The notes under the pieces are model-generated. The model was given only the letters and a program-made list of their open reading frames with translations, was not told where the DNA came from and ran no database searches. The translations under genes were made by a program, and so were the position numbers. A stretch of 64,000 nt of DNA from Erysipelotrichaceae bacterium NK3D112 (lineage in GTDB: Bacteria > Bacillota_I > Bacilli_A > Erysipelotrichales > Erysipelotrichaceae), in assembly GCA_000701725.1 (NCBI GenBank), contig JNJQ01000006.1:1-64000 (forward strand), in the 5' to 3' direction. Positions 10,591 to 18,971 of this stretch are shown piece after piece. The stretch's first letter is position 1, and each line of letters starts with the position of its first letter.

Positions 10591-11370
10591 ATGAACCATT
10601 ATGTTGATACCCATGCGCATATTTTCGCTGAACAGTATGCGGATGATTTTGAAGAAATGTTAAACAGATGTGCGGAAGCCGGTGTGGATCAGATCATGAT
10701 CATCACCCTTTCCCACGATGAAACGATGAAGGCGGTTGAATTCGCAAAGAAGGATCCGGAACGCTTCCAGGTGGCAGCCGGCATCTTCCCCGAGGATGTC
10801 AAAGATCTGACAGATGAAATGTGGGAGGAATTCAAGGAGACCGTGAAAGATCCCATGATCTCATGCGTCGGCGAAATCGGGCTGGATTATTACTGGGAAA
10901 AGGATCCCGAAGTCAGAGCCCTGCAGAGGGAAGTCTTTATCCGCCAGATTGAACTTGCCAAAGAAATCGGCAAACCGATTCTCGTGCATTCCAGAGATGC
11001 CATGCAGGATACATTTGATATTATGAAGGCGCATCACACACGGGGTTTGCTGCATTGTTTCTCCGGCACAAAGGAAATGGCGAAGGAGTTCACGAAACTC
11101 GGCTATTATATCGCTCTGGGCGGAGCACTCACATTCAAGAATGCGCGCCACTCGGTGGAAGTCTGTGAAACCATCGATGAGAAATATCTGCTGTCCGAAA
11201 CCGACTGTCCGTATATGGCGCCGACACCTTTCAGAGGAAAGCGGAACGAGCCTTCCTATATCCCGCTGATTGTAAAGAAAATGGCGGAAGTCAGAGGGGT
11301 CAGTGAGGAATATATGGCGGAAGTCATCCATGCCAACTGGCATCGTTTCCTGAGCGGGGAAAATCAATGA
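10591..11370 (+). CDS. tatD: TatD family metal-dependent deoxyribonuclease
   Basis: A two-metal TIM-barrel hydrolase (YcfH/YabD type) with DNase or D-aminoacyl-tRNA deacylase activity reported for relatives. Ligand motifs are visible: DTHAHI (usual DTHCHL) at the N-terminus, GEIGLDYY near residue 95, HSRDA near 132, HCFSGT near 155 and SETDCPY near 205. The 259-residue length is normal. It overlaps rnmV by ATGA, the same tatD-rnmV-rsmA order as in Bacillus. Confidence 0.95.
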   Translation: MNHYVDTHAHIFAEQYADDFEEMLNRCAEAGVDQIMIITLSHDETMKAVEFAKKDPERFQVAAGIFPEDVKDLTDEMWEEFKETVKDPMISCVGEIGLDYYWEKDPEVRALQREVFIRQIELAKEIGKPILVHSRDAMQDTFDIMKAHHTRGLLHCFSGTKEMAKEFTKLGYYIALGGALTFKNARHSVEVCETIDEKYLLSETDCPYMAPTPFRGKRNEPSYIPLIVKKMAEVRGVSEEYMAEVIHANWHRFLSGENQ

Positions 11371-11900
11371 AACAGATCAGACAGCTGATCGTGGTCGAAG
11401 GCAGACATGACAGCGCGAAGCTGAAAGAATTCTTCGAATGCGATACAATCGAAACAGGCGGAACCTCCCTTGGCGAGGAGGTGATTGAACGGATCCGCGC
11501 GGCGCAGAAAACAAGAGGGGTCATCATCTTTACCGATCCCGACTCGCCAGGCAACCGCATCCGCAATGAAATCAACCGGGCTGTGCCGGGATGTCTGAAT
11601 GCCTTCATTGACAAGAAGGCCGCCAGAACGGATCATAAGGTCGGCATTGAACATGCCGGCAGAGTTGATCTGGAACAGTCGCTGGCAAATCTGATCATCT
11701 ATGAGGACAGGCCTCAGGAAACCATCAGCGCCAATGATCTTTATGAACTGGGACTCACCGGTTCAAAAGACAGCGCAAAGCTTCGCGAAAAGGCGGGCAA
11801 TGCACTGCATATCGGTTTCGGCAATGCGAAAACGATGTTAAGAAGACTGAATTGTCTTGGCATCACGAAAGAAGAACTTGAAAAGGTAATCCATTCATGA
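11367..11900 (+). CDS. rnmV: ribonuclease M5
   Basis: A Toprim-domain endoribonuclease that matures 5S rRNA precursors in Gram-positive bacteria. VVEGRHD near residue 8 and FTDPDSPG near residue 52 are the Toprim glutamate and DxD motifs. The 177-residue length is usual. It overlaps tatD and rsmA by four bases at either end, so the three are translationally coupled. Confidence 0.95.
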   Translation: MKQIRQLIVVEGRHDSAKLKEFFECDTIETGGTSLGEEVIERIRAAQKTRGVIIFTDPDSPGNRIRNEINRAVPGCLNAFIDKKAARTDHKVGIEHAGRVDLEQSLANLIIYEDRPQETISANDLYELGLTGSKDSAKLREKAGNALHIGFGNAKTMLRRLNCLGITKEELEKVIHS

Positions 11901-12739
11901 CAAGAGCGATCTCCACACCATCCAGAACAAAGGAAATCCTGGAAACATACGGACTCAGGGCACGGAAGAATTTCGGGCAGAATTTTCTCGTGGATCCCGT
12001 GATCGTGGAACGCTGTGCCAAGGCAAGCCATTGCGAAGGCGCGGTCATTGAAATCGGACCGGGCATCGGCGGTCTGACCGAAATGCTCGCAAGAAATTCA
12101 AAACACGTGACTGCCTATGAGATTGATGAAAATCTGATTCCGGTGCTCCATGACGTGCTTTCGGAATATGACAATGTTGAAATCCTTCTGCAGGATTTCC
12201 TGGAATGTGATTTTGACACAAAGGTGAAAGAGCTGAAGGAAACATACGGAAGCGTATCCGTATGTGCCAATCTGCCTTACTATGTCACCACCCCGATTCT
12301 TTTCCGCATCTTCGAATGTCCGGATATCGCATATATCACGGTCATGGTGCAGAAAGAGGTCGGTGAACGCTTTGCCGCCAAACCCGGCGACAGCGAATAC
12401 AGCGCTCTGAGCGCGGAGGGACAGTATCTCTTCGATGTGAAGAAACTGTTCACGGTACCCGGAAGAAGTTTCAATCCCTCTCCGAATGTGGACAGCGTGA
12501 TCATCCAGTTCGCAAGAAAGAACAACTCCCTTTCCAAACAGGAGCTGACATCTTTCTTTGATCTGGTCAGAGGCTGCTTCAAACAAAGACGGAAAACCAT
12601 TTACAACAATCTGCGCGAATATCTCGATGACGCCGCACTGGCCAGAAGCGTGCTTGAAAAAGCCGGCATTGAGGAGGGCAGAAGGGCCCAGCAATTGTCC
12701 GTGGATGAGTTACGGAAAATCTATGAGGAACTGCAATGA
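11897..12739 (+). CDS. rsmA: 16S rRNA (adenine1518-N6/adenine1519-N6)-dimethyltransferase
   Basis: KsgA/RsmA dimethylates two adjacent adenines near the 3' end of 16S rRNA during small-subunit assembly. KNFGQNFLVD near residue 25, the SAM-binding loop IEIGPGIGGLT near 53, and the catalytic NLPYY near 122 are all present. The 280-residue length is normal. It overlaps both rnmV and ispE by ATGA. Confidence 0.96.
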   Translation: MTRAISTPSRTKEILETYGLRARKNFGQNFLVDPVIVERCAKASHCEGAVIEIGPGIGGLTEMLARNSKHVTAYEIDENLIPVLHDVLSEYDNVEILLQDFLECDFDTKVKELKETYGSVSVCANLPYYVTTPILFRIFECPDIAYITVMVQKEVGERFAAKPGDSEYSALSAEGQYLFDVKKLFTVPGRSFNPSPNVDSVIIQFARKNNSLSKQELTSFFDLVRGCFKQRRKTIYNNLREYLDDAALARSVLEKAGIEEGRRAQQLSVDELRKIYEELQ

Positions 12740-13581
12740 AAGAACGAGCATATGCCAAAATCAATCTCTGCCTCGATGTGGTGGGCAGAAGGGACGACGG
12801 CTATCATGAACTGAAAATGATCATGGTGCCGATTGATTTCTATGATGTCCTGGAAATGAACTTTGCCACTGAGACAACCCTGGAACTCAACCGCAGCTAT
12901 CTTCCCGTCAATGAAAAGAACACGATCATCAAGGCGATCCGTGTCATGCAGGAGAAATACGGCTTTGATGATGAATTCGAATGCAGACTGGCCAAGCACA
13001 TTCCCACAAGGGCGGGTCTGGCCGGAGGAAGCGCGGACGCGGCGGCTGCCATCCGTATGATGAACCGCATGTTAAGGCTGAATCTCTCCATGGAGGAGAT
13101 GATCGAAACCGGCAGAGAGGTCGGCGCGGATGTGCCCTTCTGCATCATGAACAAACCTGCTCTGGTTGAAGGCATCGGTGAAAAAATCATGCCGTTCAAA
13201 TGTTCCCCGGATTTTGATATCCTGCTGGTCAAACCGAGAAAGGGTGTTTCCACCAAAGAGGCATTTGATATCGTTGACAGCAGTGAGAATGAACATCCCG
13301 ACTGCATGAAGCTGATGAACGCTCTGATCATGAATGATTACGAAGGTGTGGTCAGCTCACTTGGCAACAGTCTGGAACCGGCTGCCATCCAGCTGGTGAA
13401 GGATATCCGCACCGTCAAGAACAGACTGAATGAAATGGGCTTTGACGGCGTATTGATGAGCGGCAGCGGATCCACCGTGTTCGGCATCACCAGAAACGCG
13501 CAGCTGCTCAATGATTCCATGGAGCAGTTAAGACAGGAAAAATACTTTGTCAGAAAGACACGAATCTATACAGGAGAGTGA
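12736..13581 (+). CDS. ispE: 4-diphosphocytidyl-2-C-methyl-D-erythritol kinase
   Basis: A GHMP kinase of the non-mevalonate (MEP) isoprenoid pathway, supplying precursors for undecaprenyl phosphate and quinones. AYAKINL at the N-terminus, the GHMP phosphate loop PTRAGLAGGSADAAA (about 92-106) and the C-terminal MSGSGSTVFG are typical. At 281 residues it is full length. Its presence shows that this organism uses the MEP pathway. It is coupled to rsmA and followed 6 bp later by the glmU-like gene. Confidence 0.96.
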   Translation: MKERAYAKINLCLDVVGRRDDGYHELKMIMVPIDFYDVLEMNFATETTLELNRSYLPVNEKNTIIKAIRVMQEKYGFDDEFECRLAKHIPTRAGLAGGSADAAAAIRMMNRMLRLNLSMEEMIETGREVGADVPFCIMNKPALVEGIGEKIMPFKCSPDFDILLVKPRKGVSTKEAFDIVDSSENEHPDCMKLMNALIMNDYEGVVSSLGNSLEPAAIQLVKDIRTVKNRLNEMGFDGVLMSGSGSTVFGITRNAQLLNDSMEQLRQEKYFVRKTRIYTGE

Positions 13582-13587
13582 AAGATT

Positions 13588-14307
13588 ATGAGAAACGCAG
13601 TGATTATGGCCGGCGGCAAGGGCACCCGCATGAAGAGCGATCTTCCCAAAGTGCTTCATACCATTCTCGGCAAAACCATGATCGAAAGAGACTATGAATC
13701 CGTCAGGGAAGCAGGTGCGGAAAGAATCGTCGTCATCGTCGGCTACCGCCATGAACTGGTTGAGGAACAGATGAAGGGCCTTTGTGAATTCGCCGTTCAG
13801 GAGCCGCAGCTGGGAACCGGACACGCGGTCATGCAGGCTAGACAGCTGGAACATGAGGACGGACTCACACTGGTCGCAAACGGCGACTGCCCCTGTGTCA
13901 GACCTTCCACATACAAGGCACTTTATGACGCATGCGAAGATGCGGATATGGTCATCCTGACGGCGGAACTGCCCGAAGAAAGACCTTACGGCAGAGTCAT
14001 CCGCAATGCGGACGGAACCGTCGCAAAAATAGTTGAGTATAAGGATGCCACCGATGAAGAGAAGCTTGTCCGTGAAGTGAACATGGGTATTTACTGCTTC
14101 AACAACAAGTCCCTCTGGGAAGGTCTTGCGCTTCTCAACAATGACAATGCCCAGCATGAATACTACATCACCGACCTGGTTGAAATCATGAACAGACTCG
14201 GCCATACCGTCAAAGCACTCACAGCGGGTGACTGGCAGGAGGTTCAGGGCTGCAATGACAAAGCGGAACTGGCCGGTGCGGAAGAATATCTGCGCAACAG
14301 AAAATGA
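13588..14307 (+). CDS. GlmU-like uridylyltransferase, N-terminal domain only
   Basis: The protein matches the pyrophosphorylase half of GlmU, which makes UDP-GlcNAc from UTP and GlcNAc 1-phosphate. It shows MAGGKGTRMKSDLPKVLH near residue 7, LGTGHAV near 75, NGDCP near 97, YGRVIRN near 133 and VNMGIY near 166. At 239 residues it ends after the nucleotidyltransferase fold; the C-terminal left-handed beta-helix acetyltransferase (about 200 more residues) is absent, and a terminator follows 9 bp after the stop, so this is not a frameshift remnant. The position between ispE and prs is that of glmU in Bacillota. Acetylation of GlcN 1-phosphate must be done by another protein. Confidence 0.85.
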   Translation: MRNAVIMAGGKGTRMKSDLPKVLHTILGKTMIERDYESVREAGAERIVVIVGYRHELVEEQMKGLCEFAVQEPQLGTGHAVMQARQLEHEDGLTLVANGDCPCVRPSTYKALYDACEDADMVILTAELPEERPYGRVIRNADGTVAKIVEYKDATDEEKLVREVNMGIYCFNNKSLWEGLALLNNDNAQHEYYITDLVEIMNRLGHTVKALTAGDWQEVQGCNDKAELAGAEEYLRNRK

Positions 14308-14315
14308 ACAAAACA

Positions 14316-14347
14316 GCTGATCTGTACAATTCGGATCAGCGCTTTTT
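14316..14347 (+). terminator. terminator after the mnmE-glmU(N) cluster
   Basis: GCTGATCTG (14316-14324) pairs with CGGATCAGC (14332-14340), followed by five Ts at 14343-14347. It separates the prs gene as its own transcription unit. Confidence 0.8.
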
Positions 14348-14430
14348 AAGGATTTGCCCTTTATGTCTCAAAAATCGGTTTTATCCATGTAAAATGTATG
14401 GAATTTCCATTGATTGCACGGCTGTGCATC

Positions 14431-14459
14431 TTGACGAAACATGGGAAAACTGCTTAACT
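14431..14459 (+). promoter_or_regulatory. probable prs promoter
   Basis: TTGACG and TTAACT are spaced by 17 bases, about 30 bases before the prs start and downstream of a terminator. The -10 box is weak. Confidence 0.45.
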
Positions 14460-14489
14460 TAAGGCGCAATAAAAGGAAAGAGGAAAAAC

Positions 14490-15464
14490 ATGGTCAAGGA
14501 AACTGTTGTATTCGCCCTCACCGCAAACGTCGAGCTCGCAAATGCGGTATGCAAAGAGCTCGGTGTACCGCTTGGAAAGATTAAAGTCGAGCATTTCGCC
14601 GATGGTGAAATCATCGTTGAGCCCCAGCAGTCAGTGCGCGGCCGCGACGTATTCATCATCCAGTCAACCTGCACTCCTGTCACAGAACACCTGATGGAAG
14701 TTCTGGTCTGCATCGACGCATGCAAGCGCGCCAGCGCAGGATCGATCAACATTGTCATGCCTTATTACGGTTATGCAAGACAGGACCGCAAGGCAAAACC
14801 CCGTCAGCCGATCACATCCAAACTCGTCGCAAATCTGCTTGTGACAGCCGGTGCCAACCGTATTCTCACATTTGATCTGCACGCAGCCCAGATCCAGGGA
14901 TACTTCGATATTCCAATCGATGATCTGACCGTTGTTCCGATGCTTGGTCAGTACTTCCGTGAGAAGAACTTCCCGAATGATGAAGTTGTCGTCATTTCAC
15001 CGGATCATGGCGGAGTCGTCAGAGCGAGAAGACTCGCCGACATGCTCGATGCGCCGATTGCCATCATCGACAAGAGAAGACCGAAGCCCAACATGGTCGA
15101 AGCCCAGAATGTCATCGGTGATGTCGACGGCAAGATCTGCATCGTTGTTGATGACATCTGCGATACAGCAGGCACACTGTGTGCAGGCTGCCAGATTCTC
15201 AAGGATCACGGCGCCAAGGATGTATACGTCGGAATCACTCATCCGATCTTCTCCAAAGACGCGATCGACAAGATCAACAAGTCCGTCATCAAGGAACTGG
15301 TTGTCACAGACACCATCCCGATGAGCGAGGAGAAAAAGGCCCAGACCGACAAGATCACCGTACTGTCCATTGCCAACATGATTGCCGAAACGATTGATTC
15401 CATCGAGAATCACACACCGGTATCTCATGTCTATGAGCAGTACTCCTACGACAGCTATAAGTAA
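14490..15464 (+). CDS. prs: ribose-phosphate pyrophosphokinase
   Basis: Makes PRPP from ribose 5-phosphate and ATP for purine, pyrimidine, histidine and NAD synthesis. PYYGYARQDRK (usual catalytic histidine/arginine loop) is near residue 91, the divalent cation site DLHAAQIQGYFD near 130, and the PRPP-binding loop VVDDICDTAGT near 218. The 324-residue length and bacterial class I pattern fit. An AAAGGAAAGAGG region precedes the start. It stands alone between two terminators and follows glmU as in Bacillus. Confidence 0.97.
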   Translation: MVKETVVFALTANVELANAVCKELGVPLGKIKVEHFADGEIIVEPQQSVRGRDVFIIQSTCTPVTEHLMEVLVCIDACKRASAGSINIVMPYYGYARQDRKAKPRQPITSKLVANLLVTAGANRILTFDLHAAQIQGYFDIPIDDLTVVPMLGQYFREKNFPNDEVVVISPDHGGVVRARRLADMLDAPIAIIDKRRPKPNMVEAQNVIGDVDGKICIVVDDICDTAGTLCAGCQILKDHGAKDVYVGITHPIFSKDAIDKINKSVIKELVVTDTIPMSEEKKAQTDKITVLSIANMIAETIDSIENHTPVSHVYEQYSYDSYK

Positions 15465-15475
15465 GGAAAAAAATC

Positions 15476-15513
15476 GATGCCGTTCATCTGATGAACGGCA
15501 TCATTTTTGTTTT
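15476..15513. terminator. strong bidirectional terminator
   Basis: GATGCCGTTCAT (15476-15487) pairs perfectly with ATGAACGGCATC (15491-15502); A-run upstream and T-run downstream allow use in both directions. It ends prs and the convergent L,D-transpeptidase gene. Confidence 0.9.
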
Positions 15514-16655
15514 TACCAGGGGTTGTTTGGATCGGGATCCGTCGGGTCCCATCCTCTTCTTTCATCATTCACATCAATGATGATGGAATCAGGTTTGCCA
15601 AGCGGTCCGGGTGAATCGTAATCATCGTAGAGTTCAACCGCTGTCCCGACCGGGCAGTTCTCATAAATCCATAAGACATCGCGGACACACAGTCTGATGC
15701 ATCCCATCGATGCGGCGGTGCCGAGCTTGTTATATTCCTCATATTCCAGATCAGCCGGATCCTGTGTGAAATAAGGAACCGAATGGAACAGAATGTGACC
15801 GACGATTCTGGTCGCATACTGACCGTATACATTGCCGAACAGTGAGAGCCATCTGTATTTTGCGGTTGTGTTGTAAGTGCCCAGCGGTGTGGCATCACCG
15901 GTGGAACAGACAAATGCCATATACGGAATCGTATAATAATTGTCATCATCCAGGGCATAGACGGTCACGGTATTGAGCGCGCGGTTGATCCGGATGTAAT
16001 AAGGATATTCCGGACTGCCTGCGATCAGACCGAAATCGGGAACGGGATCGGTGATCGTGACAGTATACGATGCGGATGATTCATTTCCGTTTCTGTCCAT
16101 CGCTTTGACGGTAACCGTATATTCACCCGCCTGATCCAGCACAAGATCATCCTCGATGATCCATTTTCCTTTGTCCAGTGTCTCAGCCTGTTCCAGCTCA
16201 CCATCCACCGGATCGCTGACCGATTCCACGTTGGCCGCGGCGGTAAATGTGCTGCCGGTTTCAAATACAAAGCTTTCTTCGGTGAATCTGATTTCCGGCT
16301 TTTTTGTATCCTTCACATGGGCGGTGAAAGTGAACTCTTTTTCTGCTGTCTGATGAAACTGATCCTCTTTGCTTAAGGTGACGGTGAATGTCTGATCGCC
16401 TGGTGTCTTCGGATCCACAGTGCCGCTGATTTTCATGTCTCCTTCGTGGCTTGTGATCACGGAAGCCGGATCAAAGGAATCACCGTATTCGATATCCAGC
16501 AGACTTTCATCCGCTTTCAGCGTCAGTGTTTCAAGAGTCTCGTTCAGCGAGGCTTCTTTTCTTGCATGGTCCCAGATGAAAAAACCGCTGATTGCGCCGA
16601 TGACGAAAACCGCGGCGATGAGAGAATATACTATGGATTTAATCGTTTTGTTCAT
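15513..16655 (-). CDS. secreted L,D-transpeptidase (YkuD) with Ig-like domains
   Basis: A cell-surface enzyme that forms or edits 3-3 peptidoglycan cross-links or attaches proteins to peptidoglycan. An N-terminal membrane anchor (about 5-28) is followed by two bacterial Ig/cadherin-like repeats (about 40-120 and 120-215; the second ends in the usual DRNGNESSASYTVTI pattern). The YkuD catalytic domain occupies about 220-360, with HILFHSVPY near residue 285 and the cysteine motif SMGCIRL near 320. A flexible Asp/Pro-rich tail closes the 380-residue protein. It is monocistronic on the minus strand. Substrate and cross-link type cannot be read from sequence. Confidence 0.88.
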   Translation of the reverse strand: MNKTIKSIVYSLIAAVFVIGAISGFFIWDHARKEASLNETLETLTLKADESLLDIEYGDSFDPASVITSHEGDMKISGTVDPKTPGDQTFTVTLSKEDQFHQTAEKEFTFTAHVKDTKKPEIRFTEESFVFETGSTFTAAANVESVSDPVDGELEQAETLDKGKWIIEDDLVLDQAGEYTVTVKAMDRNGNESSASYTVTITDPVPDFGLIAGSPEYPYYIRINRALNTVTVYALDDDNYYTIPYMAFVCSTGDATPLGTYNTTAKYRWLSLFGNVYGQYATRIVGHILFHSVPYFTQDPADLEYEEYNKLGTAASMGCIRLCVRDVLWIYENCPVGTAVELYDDYDSPGPLGKPDSIIIDVNDERRGWDPTDPDPNNPW

Positions 16656-16751
16656 GAGGCGATTATATCATTAAACAATCCGGATGCAGTTTGTTATGCG
16701 TGAACTTTTCCATATGGTGATAAAATAATGGCGTGATTAAAAGGAGTATTT

Positions 16752-17393
16752 ATGTTCTGTAAAAACTGCGGAAAAGAACTGCCCGATGAAAGTGTGTTCT
16801 GCGGCTATTGCGGTGCGCATCTTGAGGAAAGCGGCAATCCGACCGGATTTGTCCAGGAACAGGCAGCGAAAATAAGAGAAAAAACAGTCAATATTTCAAA
16901 AGAGGATTTCCTTCCGCTTCTTTCCATCATGAAAGATCCGTTCAGGGAAAATGAACTGAGTGTCTATGGTGCACTTGGGGCGGCATTGATCGCCTTGTGC
17001 GGCAGCTGGATTTCCTTCGGCTTCCGCTATGGGCTGCTGGCAGCGCTGATTCTCTGGGCCGCCACCTTCGTGATTCTCTATCTTGCGCAAAGAAAGAATT
17101 TCGATCTGAAGAAGGCATTCAGTGAAACCGCCCAGGTGCAGTGTGTGCCTGCGGTTCTGACCGCTCTTTCGGGAGTCTTCGCTCTCTTCGGACTCAACGC
17201 GTTTGTGATCATGTTAAGGCTGTTCCTGCTGGCGGCGGCGATCATGGTTTACATCTATTCCATGGAGCGCTACACATCCGGCATGAACCGCTGGCTCAAG
17301 GCAATGTATTTCGCGGCTGTGTTCGCGATCATTGCGGCCTGTGCCTTAAGCTCTCTTTCCTGGGCCGTCATGAACGGCTTCCAGCCTTACTGA
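16752..17393 (+). CDS. zinc-ribbon membrane protein of unknown function
   Basis: The first 25 residues form a CxxC...CxxC zinc ribbon (FCKNCGKELPDE and FCGYCG). After a charged linker come four or five membrane helices (about residues 70-210). The 213-residue protein belongs to the loose group of zinc-ribbon-headed membrane proteins common in Bacillota; no specific function is known. It is monocistronic, with its own AGGAG box and a terminator 6 bp after the stop. Confidence 0.75.
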   Translation: MFCKNCGKELPDESVFCGYCGAHLEESGNPTGFVQEQAAKIREKTVNISKEDFLPLLSIMKDPFRENELSVYGALGAALIALCGSWISFGFRYGLLAALILWAATFVILYLAQRKNFDLKKAFSETAQVQCVPAVLTALSGVFALFGLNAFVIMLRLFLLAAAIMVYIYSMERYTSGMNRWLKAMYFAAVFAIIAACALSSLSWAVMNGFQPY

Positions 17394-17399
17394 ATCTTA

Positions 17400-17430
17400 A
17401 ATCCGCTTTAAAGGAAGAAGCGGATTTTTT
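17400..17430 (+). terminator. terminator after the zinc-ribbon membrane protein gene
   Basis: AATCCGCTT (17400-17408) pairs with AAGCGGATT (17418-17426), followed by Ts to 17430. Confidence 0.85.
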
Positions 17431-17446
17431 CTGTTAAACTTGAAAT

Positions 17447-18298
17447 ATGGCAGGAAATTACAGAAAACGTCATCGAAGTTCAAACGGGATTCCGATTGCG
17501 TTAAGCATCTTCTTATCCATTCTTCTGATTGCCCTGACCGCGCTGGGACTGAAGCTGCGGGAACAGGAGATCGCCATCCATGAAGAAGAGGAGCGGATGA
17601 TCGAAACCCCGTATGTGTCCAATGTGTTCGACTGGAACAATCTGAGCTGGAACGGTGATTATGCATATTATGAGGACGATCAATGGTATTCCATCCAGGG
17701 AATCGATGTCTCAGCCCATCAGGAAGTGATCGACTGGGATGCCGTCAAAGCCTCCGGCGTGGAATTTGCAATGATCCGATGCGGATACCGCGGCTATCAG
17801 TACGGCTATGTGCACAAGGATGAATACTTTGACCGCAACATGCAGGAAGCCAAGCGGGTCGGCATCAAAGTCGGCGTTTACTTCTACTCCCAGGCTATCA
17901 GTCCCGAAGAGGCGAGGGAGGAAGCCGATTTCACCCTGAAACAGATCGAAAACTATGAACTTGATCTGCCGGTTGTCTTTGACATGGAGGAATCGGACAC
18001 CGGACCGAACGGCAGAATCCTTTCCTTAAGCAAAGAAGAAAAAACGGAGTGCGCCGTGACATTCCTGCACAGAGTCCAGAATGCCGGCTACACACCGATG
18101 ATTTACAACAGCACAATGCTGTTTGAGGAATTGTTTGTGACAGAATACATCCAGGAATTTGAGATCTGGGTGGCGGAATACGGACCGTATCCGAGATATC
18201 CGTACGAATTCTCCATCTGGCAGTACACATCATCCGGAACCGTTCCGGGCATTGAGGGCGGCACGGATATGGATCTGCTGTTTATAAGAAAAGAATGA
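17447..18298 (+). CDS. GH25 family lysozyme (N-acetylmuramidase), membrane-anchored
   Basis: A cell-wall hydrolase cleaving the MurNAc-GlcNAc bond. An N-terminal signal anchor (about 15-37) is followed by a linker and a GH25 domain: GIDVSAHQ near residue 87 with the first catalytic-site aspartate, RCGYRG near 108, GVYFYSQA near 143 and FDMEE near 177, which is the DxE catalytic pair. It ends IEGGTDMDLLF, the usual GH25 finish. At 283 residues it has no extra wall-binding domain. There is no clear ribosome binding site and only 16 bases from the preceding terminator to the ATG, so the transcript may be nearly leaderless. Confidence 0.88.
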   Translation: MAGNYRKRHRSSNGIPIALSIFLSILLIALTALGLKLREQEIAIHEEEERMIETPYVSNVFDWNNLSWNGDYAYYEDDQWYSIQGIDVSAHQEVIDWDAVKASGVEFAMIRCGYRGYQYGYVHKDEYFDRNMQEAKRVGIKVGVYFYSQAISPEEAREEADFTLKQIENYELDLPVVFDMEESDTGPNGRILSLSKEEKTECAVTFLHRVQNAGYTPMIYNSTMLFEELFVTEYIQEFEIWVAEYGPYPRYPYEFSIWQYTSSGTVPGIEGGTDMDLLFIRKE

Positions 18299-18318
18299 GC
18301 AGATCACTGCTCATTTTC
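18295..18318. terminator. bidirectional terminator spanning two convergent stop codons
   Basis: ATGAGCAG (18295-18302) and CTGCTCAT (18307-18314) form an 8-bp stem with a four-base loop. The hairpin includes both the GH25 stop (plus) and the IMPACT-family stop (minus) and is followed by T-rich sequence in both directions. Confidence 0.75.
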
Positions 18319-18921
18319 GATATCCTTTTCACGCATCAGGGTGCGGATGAATTCAGGCTGTATGGTTCCTCTGGAATAATCCCTGACAACATCGGGAATG
18401 TCCTTCCTTTCGGTCTGTATGATACAGGTGACCTGTTCATCATATTCCTGGGAAATGATATCCGTATTCCTTCTCAGCCAGTTTTCAAGGGTTCCGGACA
18501 TATCATAGGGATAGGTGATTTTCCATTCATCATACGGCACATCGACTGTCTTTTTCGCATGGGCAAGGGCATCGGCCACCGCTCCCGAATAGGCGCGGAT
18601 CAGTCCGCCCGCACCGAGTTTGACGCCGCCGAAATATCTGACCACGCATGCGGTCACATCCGAGAGTCCGCTTTTGCGGATGCTTTCAAGCATCGGCACA
18701 CCGGCGGTTCCGGAGGGCTCCTTGTTGTCGCTGGAACGCTGGATCATGTTGTTTTCCCCGCACACATAGGCGGTGCACACATGGGTGGCATCCGGATATT
18801 CCTTACGGATGTATTCAATATATCTGCGCGCTTCCTCTTCCGTATCGCATCTGTCCACACAGGCGATGAATCTGGAACGGTTGATCACGGTTTCTTCCCT
18901 GTATTCTTCTTTCAGCCGCAT
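18304..18921 (-). CDS. yigZ: YigZ/IMPACT family protein (UPF0029)
   Basis: A conserved protein related to eukaryotic IMPACT, thought to bind nucleic acids or ribosome-linked factors; its bacterial role is not settled. The N-terminal half carries the family signatures DATHVCTAYV, DNKEPSGTAGVPML (near residue 67) and VVRYFGGVKLGAGGLIRAYS (near 95); the C-terminal third is the ferredoxin-like DUF1949 domain. The 205-residue length is normal. It is divergent from mutL, with an AT-rich 50-bp gap containing TATAAT-like boxes on both strands, and an AGAGGA box before its ATG. Confidence 0.92.
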   Translation of the reverse strand: MRLKEEYREETVINRSRFIACVDRCDTEEEARRYIEYIRKEYPDATHVCTAYVCGENNMIQRSSDNKEPSGTAGVPMLESIRKSGLSDVTACVVRYFGGVKLGAGGLIRAYSGAVADALAHAKKTVDVPYDEWKITYPYDMSGTLENWLRRNTDIISQEYDEQVTCIIQTERKDIPDVVRDYSRGTIQPEFIRTLMREKDIENEQ

Positions 18922-18971
18922 AAATCCTCTTTCGTCATATCTATTGTATAATACATTGAAAGGAAATCACT

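Noticed and set aside
18295..18951. 218-residue open frame on the plus strand
   Set aside because: Antisense to the well-supported IMPACT-family gene, with protein composition unlike a real gene (many His, Gly and Phe runs).
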